Under the pieces are notes generated by a model. That model saw nothing but the letters and a program-made list of their open reading frames with translations. It had not been told where the DNA came from and searched no databases. Position numbers and translations under genes: made by a program. From NCBI RefSeq assembly GCF_003732485.1, contig NZ_MOAK01000013.1, forward strand, positions 60,035 to 106,288: 46,254 bases of DNA, read 5' to 3'. This DNA comes from Pseudomonas protegens (lineage in GTDB: Bacteria > Pseudomonadota > Gammaproteobacteria > Pseudomonadales > Pseudomonadaceae). The stretch's first letter is position 1; the number at the start of each line of letters is the position of its first letter. This document shows, piece by piece, positions 31,800 to 42,862 of the stretch.

Positions 31800-33101
31800 T
31801 TGTTCTTTGAGCGCCACGGTGGTGGTGAACGGGCCATTCTCGTTCACTTGGATGGTCAGGACCCTGAGGCGCGCGAAGATCCGCAGGAGTTTCAGGAGCT
31901 GGCATTATCGGCCGGCGCCGAGACCGTCGCGTTTGTTAGCGTGCCGCGTCATCGGCCAACCGCCAAATACCTGGTTGGCAGCGGCAAGGTCGAGGAATTG
32001 CGCGATCTGGTCAAAGCCGAACAGGTAGACCTGGTGATTTTCAATCACATCCTCACGCCCAGTCAGGAGCGTAACCTCGAACGTGTATTCGAGTGTCGCG
32101 TAATTGATCGCACGGGTCTGATTCTCGATATCTTCGCTCAGCGCGCGCGCACTCATGAGGGCAAGCTCCAGGTTGAACTGGCACAGCTTGAGCACATGAG
32201 CACGCGATTGGTTCGTGGCTGGACTCACCTTGAACGGCAGAAAGGCGGTATCGGTCTGCGTGGCCCAGGTGAAACTCAGTTGGAAACCGACCGGCGCCTG
32301 CTGCGAGTGCGTCTGCGGCAGATCAAGGCGCGCCTGGAAAAAGTTCGCAGCCAGCGTGAGCAGGCCCGCCGTGGCCGCAAGCGAGCGGATATCCCTTCAG
32401 TGTCTCTGGTGGGCTATACCAACGCCGGCAAGTCCACGTTGTTCAACGCCGTTACCCAATCCGATGTCTTCGCCGCTGACCAGTTGTTCGCTACCCTCGA
32501 TCCGACCTTGCGCCGCTTGGAGCTGGATGATCTGGGGCCGATTGTGCTGGCTGATACCGTGGGCTTCATTCGCCACCTGCCGCACAAGCTGGTGGAGGCG
32601 TTTCGGGCTACCCTCGAGGAGTCCAGCAACTCTGATCTGCTGCTTCATGTGATCGATGCTCATGAGCCCGAACGCATGGCCCAGATCGAGCAGGTGATGG
32701 TCGTGCTGGGGGAGATCGGGGCTCAAGACTTGCCGATCCTGGAGGTCTATAACAAACTCGATTTGCTCGAGGGTGTGGAGCCACAGATTCAGCGCGATCC
32801 CGATGGCAAGCCGCAGCGGGTCTGGTTATCGGCCCGTGATGGCCAGGGACTGGATCTACTCAAGCAGGCCATCGCGGAACTGCTGGGTGAAGATTTGTTC
32901 GTGGGCACCTTGCGCTTGCCTCAGCGTTTTGCTCGACTGCGAGCACAGTTTTTCCAGTTGAACGCTGTGCAGAAAGAAGATCACGACGACGAAGGGGTCA
33001 GTTTGCTGGCCGTTCGCCTGCCGCGGGCCGAATTGAACCGGCTGGTCAGTCGCGAAGGCATGCAGCCGTCGGAATTCATCGAGCAACACACTTTGCAATA
33101 A
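31800..33101 (+). CDS. hflX: Ribosome-associated GTPase HflX
   Basis: HflX binds the 50S subunit and splits stalled or stress-damaged ribosomes. The N-terminal HflX domain (about 1-190) includes GIGLRGPGETQLETDRR, followed by the G domain with GYTNAGKSTL, DTVGFIRHLP and NKLDLLEG. The C-terminal domain is short. It starts with TTG at 31800, preceded by AGGAG at 6 bases, giving the family N-terminus FFERHGGGERAILVHLD. It lies 12 bases after hfq, so the two are co-transcribed. Confidence 0.95.
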   Translation: MFFERHGGGERAILVHLDGQDPEAREDPQEFQELALSAGAETVAFVSVPRHRPTAKYLVGSGKVEELRDLVKAEQVDLVIFNHILTPSQERNLERVFECRVIDRTGLILDIFAQRARTHEGKLQVELAQLEHMSTRLVRGWTHLERQKGGIGLRGPGETQLETDRRLLRVRLRQIKARLEKVRSQREQARRGRKRADIPSVSLVGYTNAGKSTLFNAVTQSDVFAADQLFATLDPTLRRLELDDLGPIVLADTVGFIRHLPHKLVEAFRATLEESSNSDLLLHVIDAHEPERMAQIEQVMVVLGEIGAQDLPILEVYNKLDLLEGVEPQIQRDPDGKPQRVWLSARDGQGLDLLKQAIAELLGEDLFVGTLRLPQRFARLRAQFFQLNAVQKEDHDDEGVSLLAVRLPRAELNRLVSREGMQPSEFIEQHTLQ

Positions 33102-33197
33102 AAGCCTGGGCATGCGGTTGTGCCGCTGTAGCAGGCATTCTGTAGCATTGGTCGGCGCGCCGTGGGTGCGTCTTTGCTTTATCAGATGGAGAGCGCT

Positions 33198-34376
33198 ATG
33201 GCTTGGAATGAGCCGGGTGGCAACTCGAATAATCAGGACCCTTGGGGTGGTAAGCGCCGCAATAATGGCGATCGCAAGGGGCCACCAGATCTCGACGAGG
33301 CCTTCCGTAAGCTGCAGGAAAGCCTGAATGGGTTGTTCGGTGGTGGTAAGAAACGTGGTGATGACGGCGGTAGCTCCGGCAAGGGCGGTGGTTTCGGCTT
33401 GCTGGGTATTGGTCTTGTCGTGCTGGCGGCCGTGTGGCTGTACAGCGCGGTTTATGTAGTCGATGAGCAGGAGCAAGCCGTGGTGCTGCGCTTCGGCAAA
33501 TACTACGAAACCGTCGGCCCGGGTCTGAACATCTACTTCCCGCCGATCGATCGCAAGTACATGGAAAACGTCACGCGTGAGCGTGCCTACACCAAGCAGG
33601 GGCAGATGCTCACCGAGGACGAGAACATCGTCGAAGTGCCGCTGACCGTGCAGTACAAGATCAGCAACCTGCAGGACTTCGTGCTGAACGTCGATCAGCC
33701 GGAAATCAGCCTGCAGCATGCGACCGACAGCGCCCTGCGCCATGTGGTGGGTTCTACCGCCATGGACCAGGTGCTGACCGAAGGTCGTGAATTGATGGCC
33801 AGTGAGATCAAGGAGCGGCTGCAACGCTTCCTCGACAACTACCGCACCGGTATCACCGTGACTCAGGTGAACGTACAGAGCGCAGCCGCACCGCGTGAAG
33901 TACAGGAAGCCTTCGACGACGTGATCCGTGCTCGTGAAGACGAACAGCGTTCGCGCAACCAGGCTGAAACCTATGCCAACGGTGTTGTGCCGGAGGCTCG
34001 CGGTCAGGCTCAGCGCATCCTCGAAGATGCCAATGGTTATCGCGACGAAGTGGTATCGCGGGCCAAGGGTGAGGCTGATCGCTTTACCAAGCTGGTTGCC
34101 GAGTACCGCAAGGCTCCTGAAGTGACTCGTCAGCGCCTGTACCTGGATACCATGCAGGAAGTCTTCAGCAATACCAGCAAGGTGTTGGTGACCGGCAGCA
34201 AAGGCGGGCAGAACAACCTGCTCTACCTGCCGCTGGACAAGATGATCGACAGTGGTCGTAGCGGTGGTGTTCCGGCAACGGGCTCGGCGTCTGCGACCAG
34301 CAATGAAGCGAATGCGCGCGCCGCTGCTGATCACATGCAGCAACAACAGCAGACGCGTTCTAGGGAGAGTCGCTGA
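33198..34376 (+). CDS. hflK: Membrane protease modulator HflK
   Basis: HflK forms the HflKC complex that surrounds FtsH and limits access of substrates to the protease. The N-terminal 65 residues are Gly-, Asn- and Asp-rich and cytoplasmic. One membrane helix (about 66-87) follows, then an SPFH/band 7 domain (VVLRFGKYYETVGPGLN) and a long coiled coil (AEARGQAQRILEDANGYRDEVV). The C-terminus has a Gln-rich tail. I chose ATG at 33198, preceded by GGAGA. The length is 392 residues. hflC starts on the last base of the stop codon. Confidence 0.95.
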   Translation: MAWNEPGGNSNNQDPWGGKRRNNGDRKGPPDLDEAFRKLQESLNGLFGGGKKRGDDGGSSGKGGGFGLLGIGLVVLAAVWLYSAVYVVDEQEQAVVLRFGKYYETVGPGLNIYFPPIDRKYMENVTRERAYTKQGQMLTEDENIVEVPLTVQYKISNLQDFVLNVDQPEISLQHATDSALRHVVGSTAMDQVLTEGRELMASEIKERLQRFLDNYRTGITVTQVNVQSAAAPREVQEAFDDVIRAREDEQRSRNQAETYANGVVPEARGQAQRILEDANGYRDEVVSRAKGEADRFTKLVAEYRKAPEVTRQRLYLDTMQEVFSNTSKVLVTGSKGGQNNLLYLPLDKMIDSGRSGGVPATGSASATSNEANARAAADHMQQQQQTRSRESR

Positions 34377-35245
34377 TGAGCAATAAATCGCTGATCGCCC
34401 TGATCGTGGGCGTTGTCGTGGCGGTGGTTGCCTGGAACAGCTTCTACATCGTCGCTCAGACCGAGCGCGCGGTGTTGCTGCAGTTCGGTCGCGTGGTTCA
34501 GGCTGATGTCCAGCCTGGCCTGCATGTGAAAGTGCCCTACGTGAACCAGGTGCGTAAGTTTGATGCGCGCCTGATGACCCTGGATGCACCGACACAGCGC
34601 TTCCTGACCCTGGAAAAGAAAGCGGTAATGGTGGATGCCTACGCCAAGTGGCGAGTGAAGGATGCCGAGCGCTTCTACACCGCGACTTCCGGTCTCAAGC
34701 AAATTGCCGACGAGCGTCTTTCCCGTCGTCTGGAGTCGGGCCTGCGTGACCAGTTTGGTAAGCGCACGCTGCATGAAGTGGTTTCCGGTGAGCGTGATGC
34801 GCTGATGGCGGATATCACGGCTTCGCTGAACAGGATGGCGGAAAAGGAGCTGGGTATCGAAGTGGTCGATGTCCGGGTCAAGGCCATCGATCTGCCCAAG
34901 GAAGTGAACCGCAGCGTGTTCGAGCGGATGAGTACCGAGCGTGAGCGTGAGGCTCGCGAGCACCGTGCCAAGGGTAACGAGTTGGCCGAAGGTATTCGTG
35001 CTGACGCTGATCGTCAGCGTCGCGTGCTGCTGGCTGAAGCCTATCGCGAGTCTGAAGAGGCGCGCGGTGACGGTGATGCTCAGGCGGCGGCGATCTACGC
35101 CAAGGCCTACGGTCAGGACCAGGAGTTCTACGCGTTCTATCGTAGCCTGCGTGCCTACCGTGAAAGCTTCGCGAACAAATCCGACGTCATGGTTCTGGAC
35201 CCAAGCAGTGACTTTTTCCATTATCTGGAAAAGTCCAAGCCTTGA
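34376..35245 (+). CDS. hflC: Membrane protease modulator HflC
   Basis: HflC is the partner of HflK in the FtsH-associated complex. The 289-residue protein has an N-terminal membrane helix (about 5-22), an SPFH domain (ERAVLLQFGRVVQADVQPGLHVKVPYV) and a coiled-coil segment rich in Arg, Glu and Ala (TEREREAREHRAKGNELAEGIRADADRQRR). The start overlaps the hflK stop (TGATG), so equal translation of the two subunits is likely. In E. coli and P. aeruginosa a small DUF2065 (yjeT) gene follows hflC; none is visible here. Confidence 0.95.
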   Translation: MSNKSLIALIVGVVVAVVAWNSFYIVAQTERAVLLQFGRVVQADVQPGLHVKVPYVNQVRKFDARLMTLDAPTQRFLTLEKKAVMVDAYAKWRVKDAERFYTATSGLKQIADERLSRRLESGLRDQFGKRTLHEVVSGERDALMADITASLNRMAEKELGIEVVDVRVKAIDLPKEVNRSVFERMSTEREREAREHRAKGNELAEGIRADADRQRRVLLAEAYRESEEARGDGDAQAAAIYAKAYGQDQEFYAFYRSLRAYRESFANKSDVMVLDPSSDFFHYLEKSKP

Positions 35246-35537
35246 TCCTGCCCTGATCCTGGGGCACCCCGCCGGGCGGCTAAAATGCCTCGCGGGGTGA
35301 TCCTTTGGGAAAACGGGTGTATGATGCGGCAGCCGGGAAATTCCCGGCTTTTTTGCGTCTGCATCTTTGATTGGCCGTGGCTCGTTCAAGAGCTCGGCAA
35401 GATTTTTCGAGGAAAATAGTCTGTACAGCTGATTCCTGGCTGCCTGTCCGGCTGAGCTCGCGTCGGATGCGACTGTTTTCTGCTTCACTCTAAGGCTGGC
35501 CCCAGGCTTGCCGCCCGGACCATAGGGGAATGGCGTA
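35246..35537 (+). terminator. hflC-hisZ gap with two hairpins, the second a strong terminator
   Basis: The 292-base gap has no gene. CACCCCGC pairs with GCGGGGTG (35265-35299) around a 19-base loop with no T-run. AGCCGGGAA pairs with TTCCCGGCT (35331-35348) and is followed by TTTTTT, a classic intrinsic terminator that should end the long upstream gene string. The remaining 180 bases to hisZ should hold the hisZ-purA promoter, but I do not see good hexamers. Confidence 0.75.
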
Positions 35538-36725
35538 ATGGCAACGGTAGACCGCTGGCTGCTGCCAGATGGCATCGAAGAAGTATTGCCGCCGGAAGCG
35601 GCGCGCATTGAAGTGGCGCGTCGTCAGGTGTTGGATCTGTTTCAGAGTTGGGGTTACGAGTTTGTCGTCACTCCCCATATCGAATACCTGGAATCCCTGT
35701 TGACAGGCGCTGGCCAGGACCTGGACCTGCGTACCTTCAAGGTCATCGACCCGCAGTCGGGCCGGCAGATGGGGTTCCGTGCCGACATCACGCCACAAGT
35801 GGCGCGAATCGATGCCCATACCCTGCGCCGGGAAGGGCCGAGCCGCCTGTGTTATGCCGGCAGCGTGCTGCATGCTCAGCCGCGGGCCTTGTCGTCTTCG
35901 CGCAGCCCGATCCAGTTGGGCGCCGAGTTGTACGGCGACGCCAGCCCGAGCAGCGACGTTGAGGTCATCAGTCTGATGCTGGCCATGCTGCAGTTGGCCG
36001 ATGTGCCGGATGTGCACATGGATCTGGGGCACGTGGGTATCTACCGTGGCCTGGCCCAGGCTGCCGGCCTGTCCGGCGCCGTAGAGCAACAGTTGTTCGA
36101 CGCCCTGCAGCGCAAGGCGATCGATGAAGTCATCAGCCTGACCGAGGGCTTGCCTGCCGACCTGGCGGACATGCTGCGCTCGCTGGTGGAGTTGTGTGGC
36201 AGTCGCGAGGTACTGGGCGATGCCCGTCGTCGCCTGGCGGGTGCGCCGACCTCGGTGTTGCTGGCTCTGGATGAATTGCTGACGATCGCCGAGCGCTTGT
36301 CGGTGCGTTTCCCTGATTTGCCGTTGTACTTCGACCTGGGCGAGCTGCGGGGCTATCACTACCACACGGGCGTGGTGTTCGCGGTGTTTGTACCGGGCGT
36401 GGGTCAGTCCATCGCTCAGGGCGGCCGTTACGATGACATCGGCGCCGATTTTGGGCGTGCCCGTCCAGCGACCGGTTTCTCTACCGATTTGAAAACCCTG
36501 GTGACCCTGGGGCGTGCTGAGGTCGAGCTGCCGTCTGGCGGTATCTGGATGCCTGACAGCACTGACGCGGCACTCTGGCAGACCGTCTGCCAGTTGCGCA
36601 GTGAGGGTCAGCGTGTCGTTCAGGCTCTGCCTGGACAACCTTTGGCCGCCGCCCGTGAAGCGGACTGCGACCGGCAATTGATTCAGCAGAATGGGCTTTG
36701 GCAAGTATTGCCGCTGGCTTCTTGA
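35538..36725 (+). CDS. hisZ: ATP phosphoribosyltransferase regulatory subunit HisZ
   Basis: HisZ is a catalytically inactive histidyl-tRNA synthetase relative that binds the short form of HisG and makes it feedback-sensitive in histidine synthesis. The class II synthetase-like core is clear ([47 protein letters not shown]-type [10 protein letters not shown]). The protein has no anticodon-binding domain, and at 395 residues it fits HisZ, not HisRS. purA lies 54 bases downstream. A palindromic TGCCGGC/GCCGGCA hairpin occupies part of that gap. Confidence 0.93.
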   Translation: MATVDRWLLPDGIEEVLPPEAARIEVARRQVLDLFQSWGYEFVVTPHIEYLESLLTGAGQDLDLRTFKVIDPQSGRQMGFRADITPQVARIDAHTLRREGPSRLCYAGSVLHAQPRALSSSRSPIQLGAELYGDASPSSDVEVISLMLAMLQLADVPDVHMDLGHVGIYRGLAQAAGLSGAVEQQLFDALQRKAIDEVISLTEGLPADLADMLRSLVELCGSREVLGDARRRLAGAPTSVLLALDELLTIAERLSVRFPDLPLYFDLGELRGYHYHTGVVFAVFVPGVGQSIAQGGRYDDIGADFGRARPATGFSTDLKTLVTLGRAEVELPSGGIWMPDSTDAALWQTVCQLRSEGQRVVQALPGQPLAAAREADCDRQLIQQNGLWQVLPLAS

Positions 36726-38072
<1,347 letters not shown>

Positions 38073-38091
38073 TAAGTTGTTGATGTAAAAA

Positions 38092-38124
38092 CCAAAGGGC
38101 CCTTGATCGGGCCCTTTGTCGTTT
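38092..38124 (+). terminator. Terminator after purA
   Basis: AAAGGGCCC and GGGCCCTTT surround a 6-base loop and are followed by GTCGTTT, 22 bases after the purA stop codon. Confidence 0.85.
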
Positions 38125-38211
38125 CTGTCCGCCGTGCGGCACGGCCCTTGCTGTGAAATTCGCTTCTAGAGTGCCATCAGAATAATGGCGTCAAAAGTAG
38201 AGGGATTTCCT

Positions 38212-40146
38212 GTGTCGGCCGTTCTCTCACTGTTACAAAGCCGTTTACTGCGGCCTGTGTTCGTTACTCTCGGTATCGCCCTTTTGGTGCAGGTGGTGCT
38301 CGCTGTTGCCCTGACTCGGAGCACAGTGACTGCCCTTGAGGCCGATCTGGCTGCGCGTTTGGGTGTCGATAGCCAGAAGTTGTCTGGCGAGCTCGAGCAA
38401 GCGGGCAAGGAAGTCACTTCCAGTCTGGAAAGCCTGTCCAGCAGTACGCGTCAGCGTCTGACGGCGGGGCTGTCTTCGCGTTTAAAGGAGGAGCAGGTCC
38501 AGTTGCGTGCAGCACTGGAGAAGGACCTCAAGGACTCCGCCAATGACATGGCCCAGTTGCTGGCATCTGTGGCGCCTCGTGCCATGTGGGACAGTGATGT
38601 ACCGACTCTGTCCGAGTTCGCACGGCGTGCCCAGCGTAATCCCAACGTACTGTTCGTGGTCTATGACGATGCGGCGGGTGAGCATCTCACTCGTTATCTG
38701 AATCGTGAGAATCCGATCAACAAGGCCCTGTTGGAAAAGGGCAGGGGCGATCGGGCCTTGGACAAGGTTCTGGATGCCGCCAAGAACGATCCGTCTGTTT
38801 ACTACCTTGAGGCGTCGATCAATCCTAATGGAGTGGAAATCGGCAAGGTGTTGATGGGGGTGTCCACGGCCTCGGTAGAGGCAGATATCGCCGCTTTGGA
38901 TCAGCGTTTCGGGGCATTGATCGCTAGCAGTGACCAGTTGGTTGGCGACAGTCTCAAGGGGGCCTCCGCCGACAGTTCGGCGGCCATGCGCTCGCGCTTG
39001 CAGTCGGCTCAAGCCACTGCCGCGCAGATGCAGGCCAATACCGCAAGCACGGTGCAGGAGGCTGCGGCCACCTTGCGCTGGCAGATCGGTGTCGGCCTGG
39101 CGCTGGTGGGGTTGGCCCTGCTGCTGTTGTTGGCGGTGGTGCTCGGGCGGCGGGTGGTGAACAAGCTGCATCTGTTGATCACGGCTCTCAACGATCTGGC
39201 TGCGGGCGAAGGGGATCTGACCAAGCGCGTGCCCCTCAACAGCAATGATGAGATCGGTGATATGGCCTCGGCGGTGAATCGCTTTGTGGATAAGTTACAA
39301 CCCATAGTGCGTGAGGCGGGTGATGTGGCGCAGCGTACCGGTGTGGAGATCGGGGCCATGAGCCTGCGCAATGCCGGGGCGGATGCTGCGGCCGAGGCGC
39401 AGCGTGACGAAGTGGCCGAAAGTTTGCGGGCGCTGTCGCAGATGGCCGATGAGGCTCAGGCGGAAAGCCAGGCGATGCAAGCGGCACTGCAGCAGGTGGT
39501 GGAGATCCGCCAGGCTACTGACGAGAATACCCGTACCTCGGAGCAGGTCGGCAGCCTGATCGAGGCCTTGGCAGGGCAGGTGGACACCGGAGCCAAGGTG
39601 ATCGAGCGGCTGGCTCAGCAGAGTGAGCAGATCGAGGTGGTGCTGACGGTGATCCATGGTATTGCCGAACAGACCAACCTGCTGGCGCTGAACGCGGCGA
39701 TCGAGGCGGCGCGTGCCGGTGAAACCGGGCGCGGTTTTGCCGTGGTGGCGGATGAGGTGCGGGCCCTGGCCAGCAAGACGCAAAGCTCCACTGGCGATAT
39801 CCAGGCGCATATCGGTGCTTTGCAGCAAGGTGCGCGAGAAGCTGTTGCTGCCATTGGTCAGGCCGGGCGCCAGGCCAGTGAGGGCTTGCTGGTGCTGCGC
39901 GATAGTGCGCGGTTACAGCAATCGGTGCAGTCCTCGGTAGAGCAGGTGCATGCGGCCATCGGTCTGGCCACCCAGGCTGCAGCACATCAAGCTCAGGGGG
40001 CGCAAGCGGTGCGGGGACGGGTGGAAACCATTCATGCTCAGGCCGAGCGAGCGGCTCAGGCTGTGGTGGAGACTACCGCCAGCGGCAAGGTGCTGGACAG
40101 CCTGGCGGCGCAGCTCAAGGCCAGTCTGGGGCAGTTCCGCGCCTGA
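38212..40146 (+). CDS. Methyl-accepting chemotaxis protein
   Basis: This is a membrane chemoreceptor of 644 residues. TM1 is about 14-34, a periplasmic ligand region of about 250 residues follows, TM2 is about 290-312, then HAMP, then the cytoplasmic signalling region. The hairpin tip near residue 484 is the usual [20 protein letters not shown]. The periplasmic part has no motif I can name but has a possible Cache-like core ([30 protein letters not shown]). There is no C-terminal CheR-binding pentapeptide. GTG at 38212 follows AGAGGGA and is preferred to ATG at 38185, which lacks a good ribosome site. The ligand is unknown. Confidence 0.87.
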   Translation: MSAVLSLLQSRLLRPVFVTLGIALLVQVVLAVALTRSTVTALEADLAARLGVDSQKLSGELEQAGKEVTSSLESLSSSTRQRLTAGLSSRLKEEQVQLRAALEKDLKDSANDMAQLLASVAPRAMWDSDVPTLSEFARRAQRNPNVLFVVYDDAAGEHLTRYLNRENPINKALLEKGRGDRALDKVLDAAKNDPSVYYLEASINPNGVEIGKVLMGVSTASVEADIAALDQRFGALIASSDQLVGDSLKGASADSSAAMRSRLQSAQATAAQMQANTASTVQEAAATLRWQIGVGLALVGLALLLLLAVVLGRRVVNKLHLLITALNDLAAGEGDLTKRVPLNSNDEIGDMASAVNRFVDKLQPIVREAGDVAQRTGVEIGAMSLRNAGADAAAEAQRDEVAESLRALSQMADEAQAESQAMQAALQQVVEIRQATDENTRTSEQVGSLIEALAGQVDTGAKVIERLAQQSEQIEVVLTVIHGIAEQTNLLALNAAIEAARAGETGRGFAVVADEVRALASKTQSSTGDIQAHIGALQQGAREAVAAIGQAGRQASEGLLVLRDSARLQQSVQSSVEQVHAAIGLATQAAAHQAQGAQAVRGRVETIHAQAERAAQAVVETTASGKVLDSLAAQLKASLGQFRA

Positions 40147-40148
40147 TG

Positions 40149-40206
40149 CTTCGCCGGCAAGCCGGCTCCTACGAGCGTTCTGTAGGAGCCGGCTTGCCGG
40201 CGAAGG
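40149..40206. repeat. Inverted REP pair (REPIN-like)
   Basis: CTTCGCCGGCAAGCCGGCTC, continuing CTAC, faces GTAGGAGCCGGCTTGCCGGC, continuing GAAG, with only 9 bases between. It is a nearly perfect 24-bp inverted repeat between the 3' ends of two convergent genes, starting 3 bases after the chemoreceptor stop and ending 6 bases before the permease stop. It could act as a bidirectional transcription or decay barrier, since no other terminator is seen here. Confidence 0.88.
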
Positions 40207-40211
40207 TCTTC

Positions 40212-41777
40212 TCAGCGATTCAAATACATCCGCGTCGTCAGCAGATACACCGGCAGCCCCGACACCAGAATCAGCAGTGCTGCATAAGGTGCCGCGGCTG
40301 CAAACTCCACATTCGCCGTATGGGCCCAGACCTCTGTGGCCAGGGTGTTCACCCCGGTCGGGCTGAGCAGCAAGGTTGCAGTCAGTTCTTTCATCGCATC
40401 CAGAAATACCAGGGCGAAGGCCGCGCCCAGCGCTGGAAAGATGATCGGCAAAGTCACCCGGCAAAAAGCGCTGAACGACGATGCTCCCAAGGTTCTTGCC
40501 GCTTCTTCCAGTTGCGGTGCGGCCTTGTTCAGGGCAGTGCGGATCGGCGCCTGTGCCAGGGGCAGGAACAGCAGGGCATAGGCGATCAACAACAGCGCCG
40601 AGGTTTGATACAGCACCGGCACATAGTGCAGGGCGAAGTACACCAGCGTCAGGGCGATCACCAGGCCCGGTAGGGCGTGCAACAGGTAGGGTAGACGCTC
40701 GGCCCAGATGGCCAGTCGTCCCTTGTAGCGCACCACCAGCAGACCCACGGGAACCGCCAGCACCAGGCACAGGGCGGCACCGCCCAGGGACAGTGCCAGG
40801 GAGGAAAGCAGTGCTTCGCTGATGGCTGCGACCGGGAAAGCGGCCGATGAGCCTGCGGCCAGCCAGTAGGCAAGCATTCCCAGGGGCACGCCGCTGCCAA
40901 TCAAGGCCAGGAGCAGGCAGTAGATTTGCCCGCCTGCGGACCAGCGTCCCAGGCGTACCTGTTCCGCATGTCGCGCTGCACCTTGGCCGGTGCGTACATG
41001 ACGACCCTTGCCGCGAACCCGCAACTCTAGACCAAGCAGTATCAGGCAGAGCGCCAGCAGCACTGCCGAGAGCATGGCTGCGTTGGCGTTGCTGAACTCC
41101 AGCTCGAATTGCTGATAGATCGCCGTGGTGAAAGTCTGCAGGCCGATGATCGACAGCGCGCCGAATTCCACCAGCATGTGCAGGGCAATCAACAGTGATC
41201 CCGCCAGCAACGATGGCCAGAGCAGGGGCAGGGTGATCTTGAAGAACACGCCCCAGCGATTTTGCCCAAGGGTGCGTGCGGACTCTTCGAGGGAGGGGTC
41301 CAGATTACGCAGGGTGGCTGCCACCGGCAGGAACACCAGGGGGTATTTGGACAGGGTCATCACCAGGATCGCACCGCCCAGTCCTTCGAATCCGGCACTC
41401 AGGGACACCCAGGTGAAGCTGCTGACGAAGGCCGGTACGGCGAAGGGCAGGCACAGCACCACGCCCCAGAACCGTCGCCCTGGCAGATCGCTGCGTTCCA
41501 GTAACCAGGCCAGGGACAGGCCAATCACTGCGCAGGCGATGGTGACTCCCAGCATCAGTAGCAGGGTGTTGCTCAGCAGGCGCAATACATAAGGGCGCCA
41601 CAGCAGGTGCAGGGCATCGGCCCAGCCGGCCTGCCAGGCCTTGAGCCCGACATACAACAGAGGCAGCAGGCTCAGGCCAACCAGTAGCAACACCGGCAGC
41701 AGCAGCCAGATCGAGGGCCGCTTGCGCCTCGGCACGTATGGCGTGCGCGAGGCGGGGGCGCAGAGTGGCGGATTCAT
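40212..41777 (-). CDS. Ferric-iron type ABC transporter permease (FbpB/HitB-like)
   Basis: This 521-residue inner-membrane protein has about 12 hydrophobic segments. It is a fused double permease, since two EAA-type loops are seen, one in each half (EESARTLGQNRWGVFFKITLPLLWPSL and EEAARTLGASSFSAFCRVTLPIIFPAL). This layout is typical of FbpB/HitB-type systems for Fe3+ and related ions. The start overlaps the stop of the binding-protein gene, so the two are translated together. No ATPase gene follows, so the energising subunit must be encoded elsewhere. Metal specificity is inferred from the family and from the neighbour. Confidence 0.85.
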   Translation of the reverse strand: MNPPLCAPASRTPYVPRRKRPSIWLLLPVLLLVGLSLLPLLYVGLKAWQAGWADALHLLWRPYVLRLLSNTLLLMLGVTIACAVIGLSLAWLLERSDLPGRRFWGVVLCLPFAVPAFVSSFTWVSLSAGFEGLGGAILVMTLSKYPLVFLPVAATLRNLDPSLEESARTLGQNRWGVFFKITLPLLWPSLLAGSLLIALHMLVEFGALSIIGLQTFTTAIYQQFELEFSNANAAMLSAVLLALCLILLGLELRVRGKGRHVRTGQGAARHAEQVRLGRWSAGGQIYCLLLALIGSGVPLGMLAYWLAAGSSAAFPVAAISEALLSSLALSLGGAALCLVLAVPVGLLVVRYKGRLAIWAERLPYLLHALPGLVIALTLVYFALHYVPVLYQTSALLLIAYALLFLPLAQAPIRTALNKAAPQLEEAARTLGASSFSAFCRVTLPIIFPALGAAFALVFLDAMKELTATLLLSPTGVNTLATEVWAHTANVEFAAAAPYAALLILVSGLPVYLLTTRMYLNR

Positions 41778-42802
41778 CAGTTCAGGCCGACGTCGCGTTC
41801 CAGGTCCAGAGCTTCCTCGGCATTGCCGAGATCGGCCGGGGTTACTTTCGGAGCTTGCAGTTCACTGAATGGCTTGAGGCCGCGATCCGACTCCATGCCT
41901 TTATGCAGTGGGTACTCGGCAGTGGTCTGGGTGATCACCCGCTGACCTTCTTCGCTGGCCATGTAGGCAAGGAATTGCTGGGCTTCTTTCGGGTGCTTGC
42001 TGGATTTGAGCACTGCGGCGCTGGATACAGTGATCAGGCCGCCGACATCGCCGCCGGTGAAATAGTGCAGTTTCGAGTCCAACTGACCTTTTTCCCGTTG
42101 CAGGGCGAACCAGTAGTAATTGTTCACCAGGACGGTGGCCACTTCGCCGTTTTCCACGGCCTTGAGGGCTACCATGTTATTGCTATAGACCTTGCCGAAT
42201 GCCCGCAGACCGGTCAGCCACTCTTCGGCTGCATCCATGCCGTGCAATTTGATGATGGCCACGGCCTGTTCCTGGAAGGCGCCGCTGGTCGGTACGAAGC
42301 CGACCTTGCCTTGCCATTGTGGCTGGGAGAATTCCATCACCGACTTGGGGAGGTCTTTCTCGTCGATCAGTTTCGGGTTGAAAGCCACCACCCGCACTCG
42401 CGCAGTGATGCCGATCCAGGTGCCGTTGCCGGCCACGTATTCCTTGGGCAGGACGGCCAGGGTCGCGGCATCGGTCTGGGCTAGCAGGCCTTGTTCGCCC
42501 AGTTTGTTCAGGGGCGGGGACTCTTCGGTGTAGATCACGTCGGCGGGGGAGCGATCGCCTTCTTCGACGACTTGGCTGGCCAACTGATTGCTGCTGCCCT
42601 TGCGCACATTGACGTGAATGCCGGTCTTGGCTTCGAAGGCTTTGGCGATAGCGTCGCCGACTTCCTTGTGCTGGCCGTTATACAGGGTCAGGGAAACCGG
42701 ATCGGCTGCCTGGGTGAGTGGAGATGCCAGGGTCAGTCCCAGCAAAGTGATGGTCAAGCCACGCAGAAGGGATGTTGAAAGGAGGGTATTTCTGAACATC
42801 AT
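41777..42802 (-). CDS. Fe(3+) ABC transporter periplasmic binding protein (FbpA/HitA-like)
   Basis: This is a 341-residue periplasmic solute-binding protein with a signal peptide ending near LTQAA. The mature N-terminus, VSLTLYNGQHKEV, carries the His ligand found in FbpA. The later NNYYWFAL holds the adjacent Tyr pair that binds iron in that family. Both support ferric iron as substrate, though other trivalent metals are possible. The ATG at 42802 is preceded by GAGGA. A perfect 14-bp palindrome lies 47 bases upstream (see separate entry). The gene is the first of a two-gene operon with the permease. Confidence 0.88.
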   Translation of the reverse strand: MMFRNTLLSTSLLRGLTITLLGLTLASPLTQAADPVSLTLYNGQHKEVGDAIAKAFEAKTGIHVNVRKGSSNQLASQVVEEGDRSPADVIYTEESPPLNKLGEQGLLAQTDAATLAVLPKEYVAGNGTWIGITARVRVVAFNPKLIDEKDLPKSVMEFSQPQWQGKVGFVPTSGAFQEQAVAIIKLHGMDAAEEWLTGLRAFGKVYSNNMVALKAVENGEVATVLVNNYYWFALQREKGQLDSKLHYFTGGDVGGLITVSSAAVLKSSKHPKEAQQFLAYMASEEGQRVITQTTAEYPLHKGMESDRGLKPFSELQAPKVTPADLGNAEEALDLERDVGLN

Positions 42803-42848
42803 TCGCAGGTTTCCTCACTGTTGTGCCGCAAAAACTTGTAACAATCAT

Positions 42849-42862
42849 AAACGATATCGTTT
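42849..42862. promoter_or_regulatory. Palindromic operator candidate before the iron-transport genes
   Basis: AAACGATATCGTTT is a perfect 14-bp palindrome. On the minus strand a TATGAT box (-10-like) begins at the edge of the palindrome, 44-49 bases before the ATG, so the palindrome would lie in the promoter spacer, a usual place for a repressor. It does not match the 19-bp Fur consensus well. The bound regulator is therefore uncertain. Confidence 0.4.

Noticed and set aside
38185..38211. ATG at 38185 as start of the chemoreceptor
   Set aside because: No good ribosome site. The GTG at 38212 has AGAGGGA at the correct spacing and begins right before the first membrane helix.
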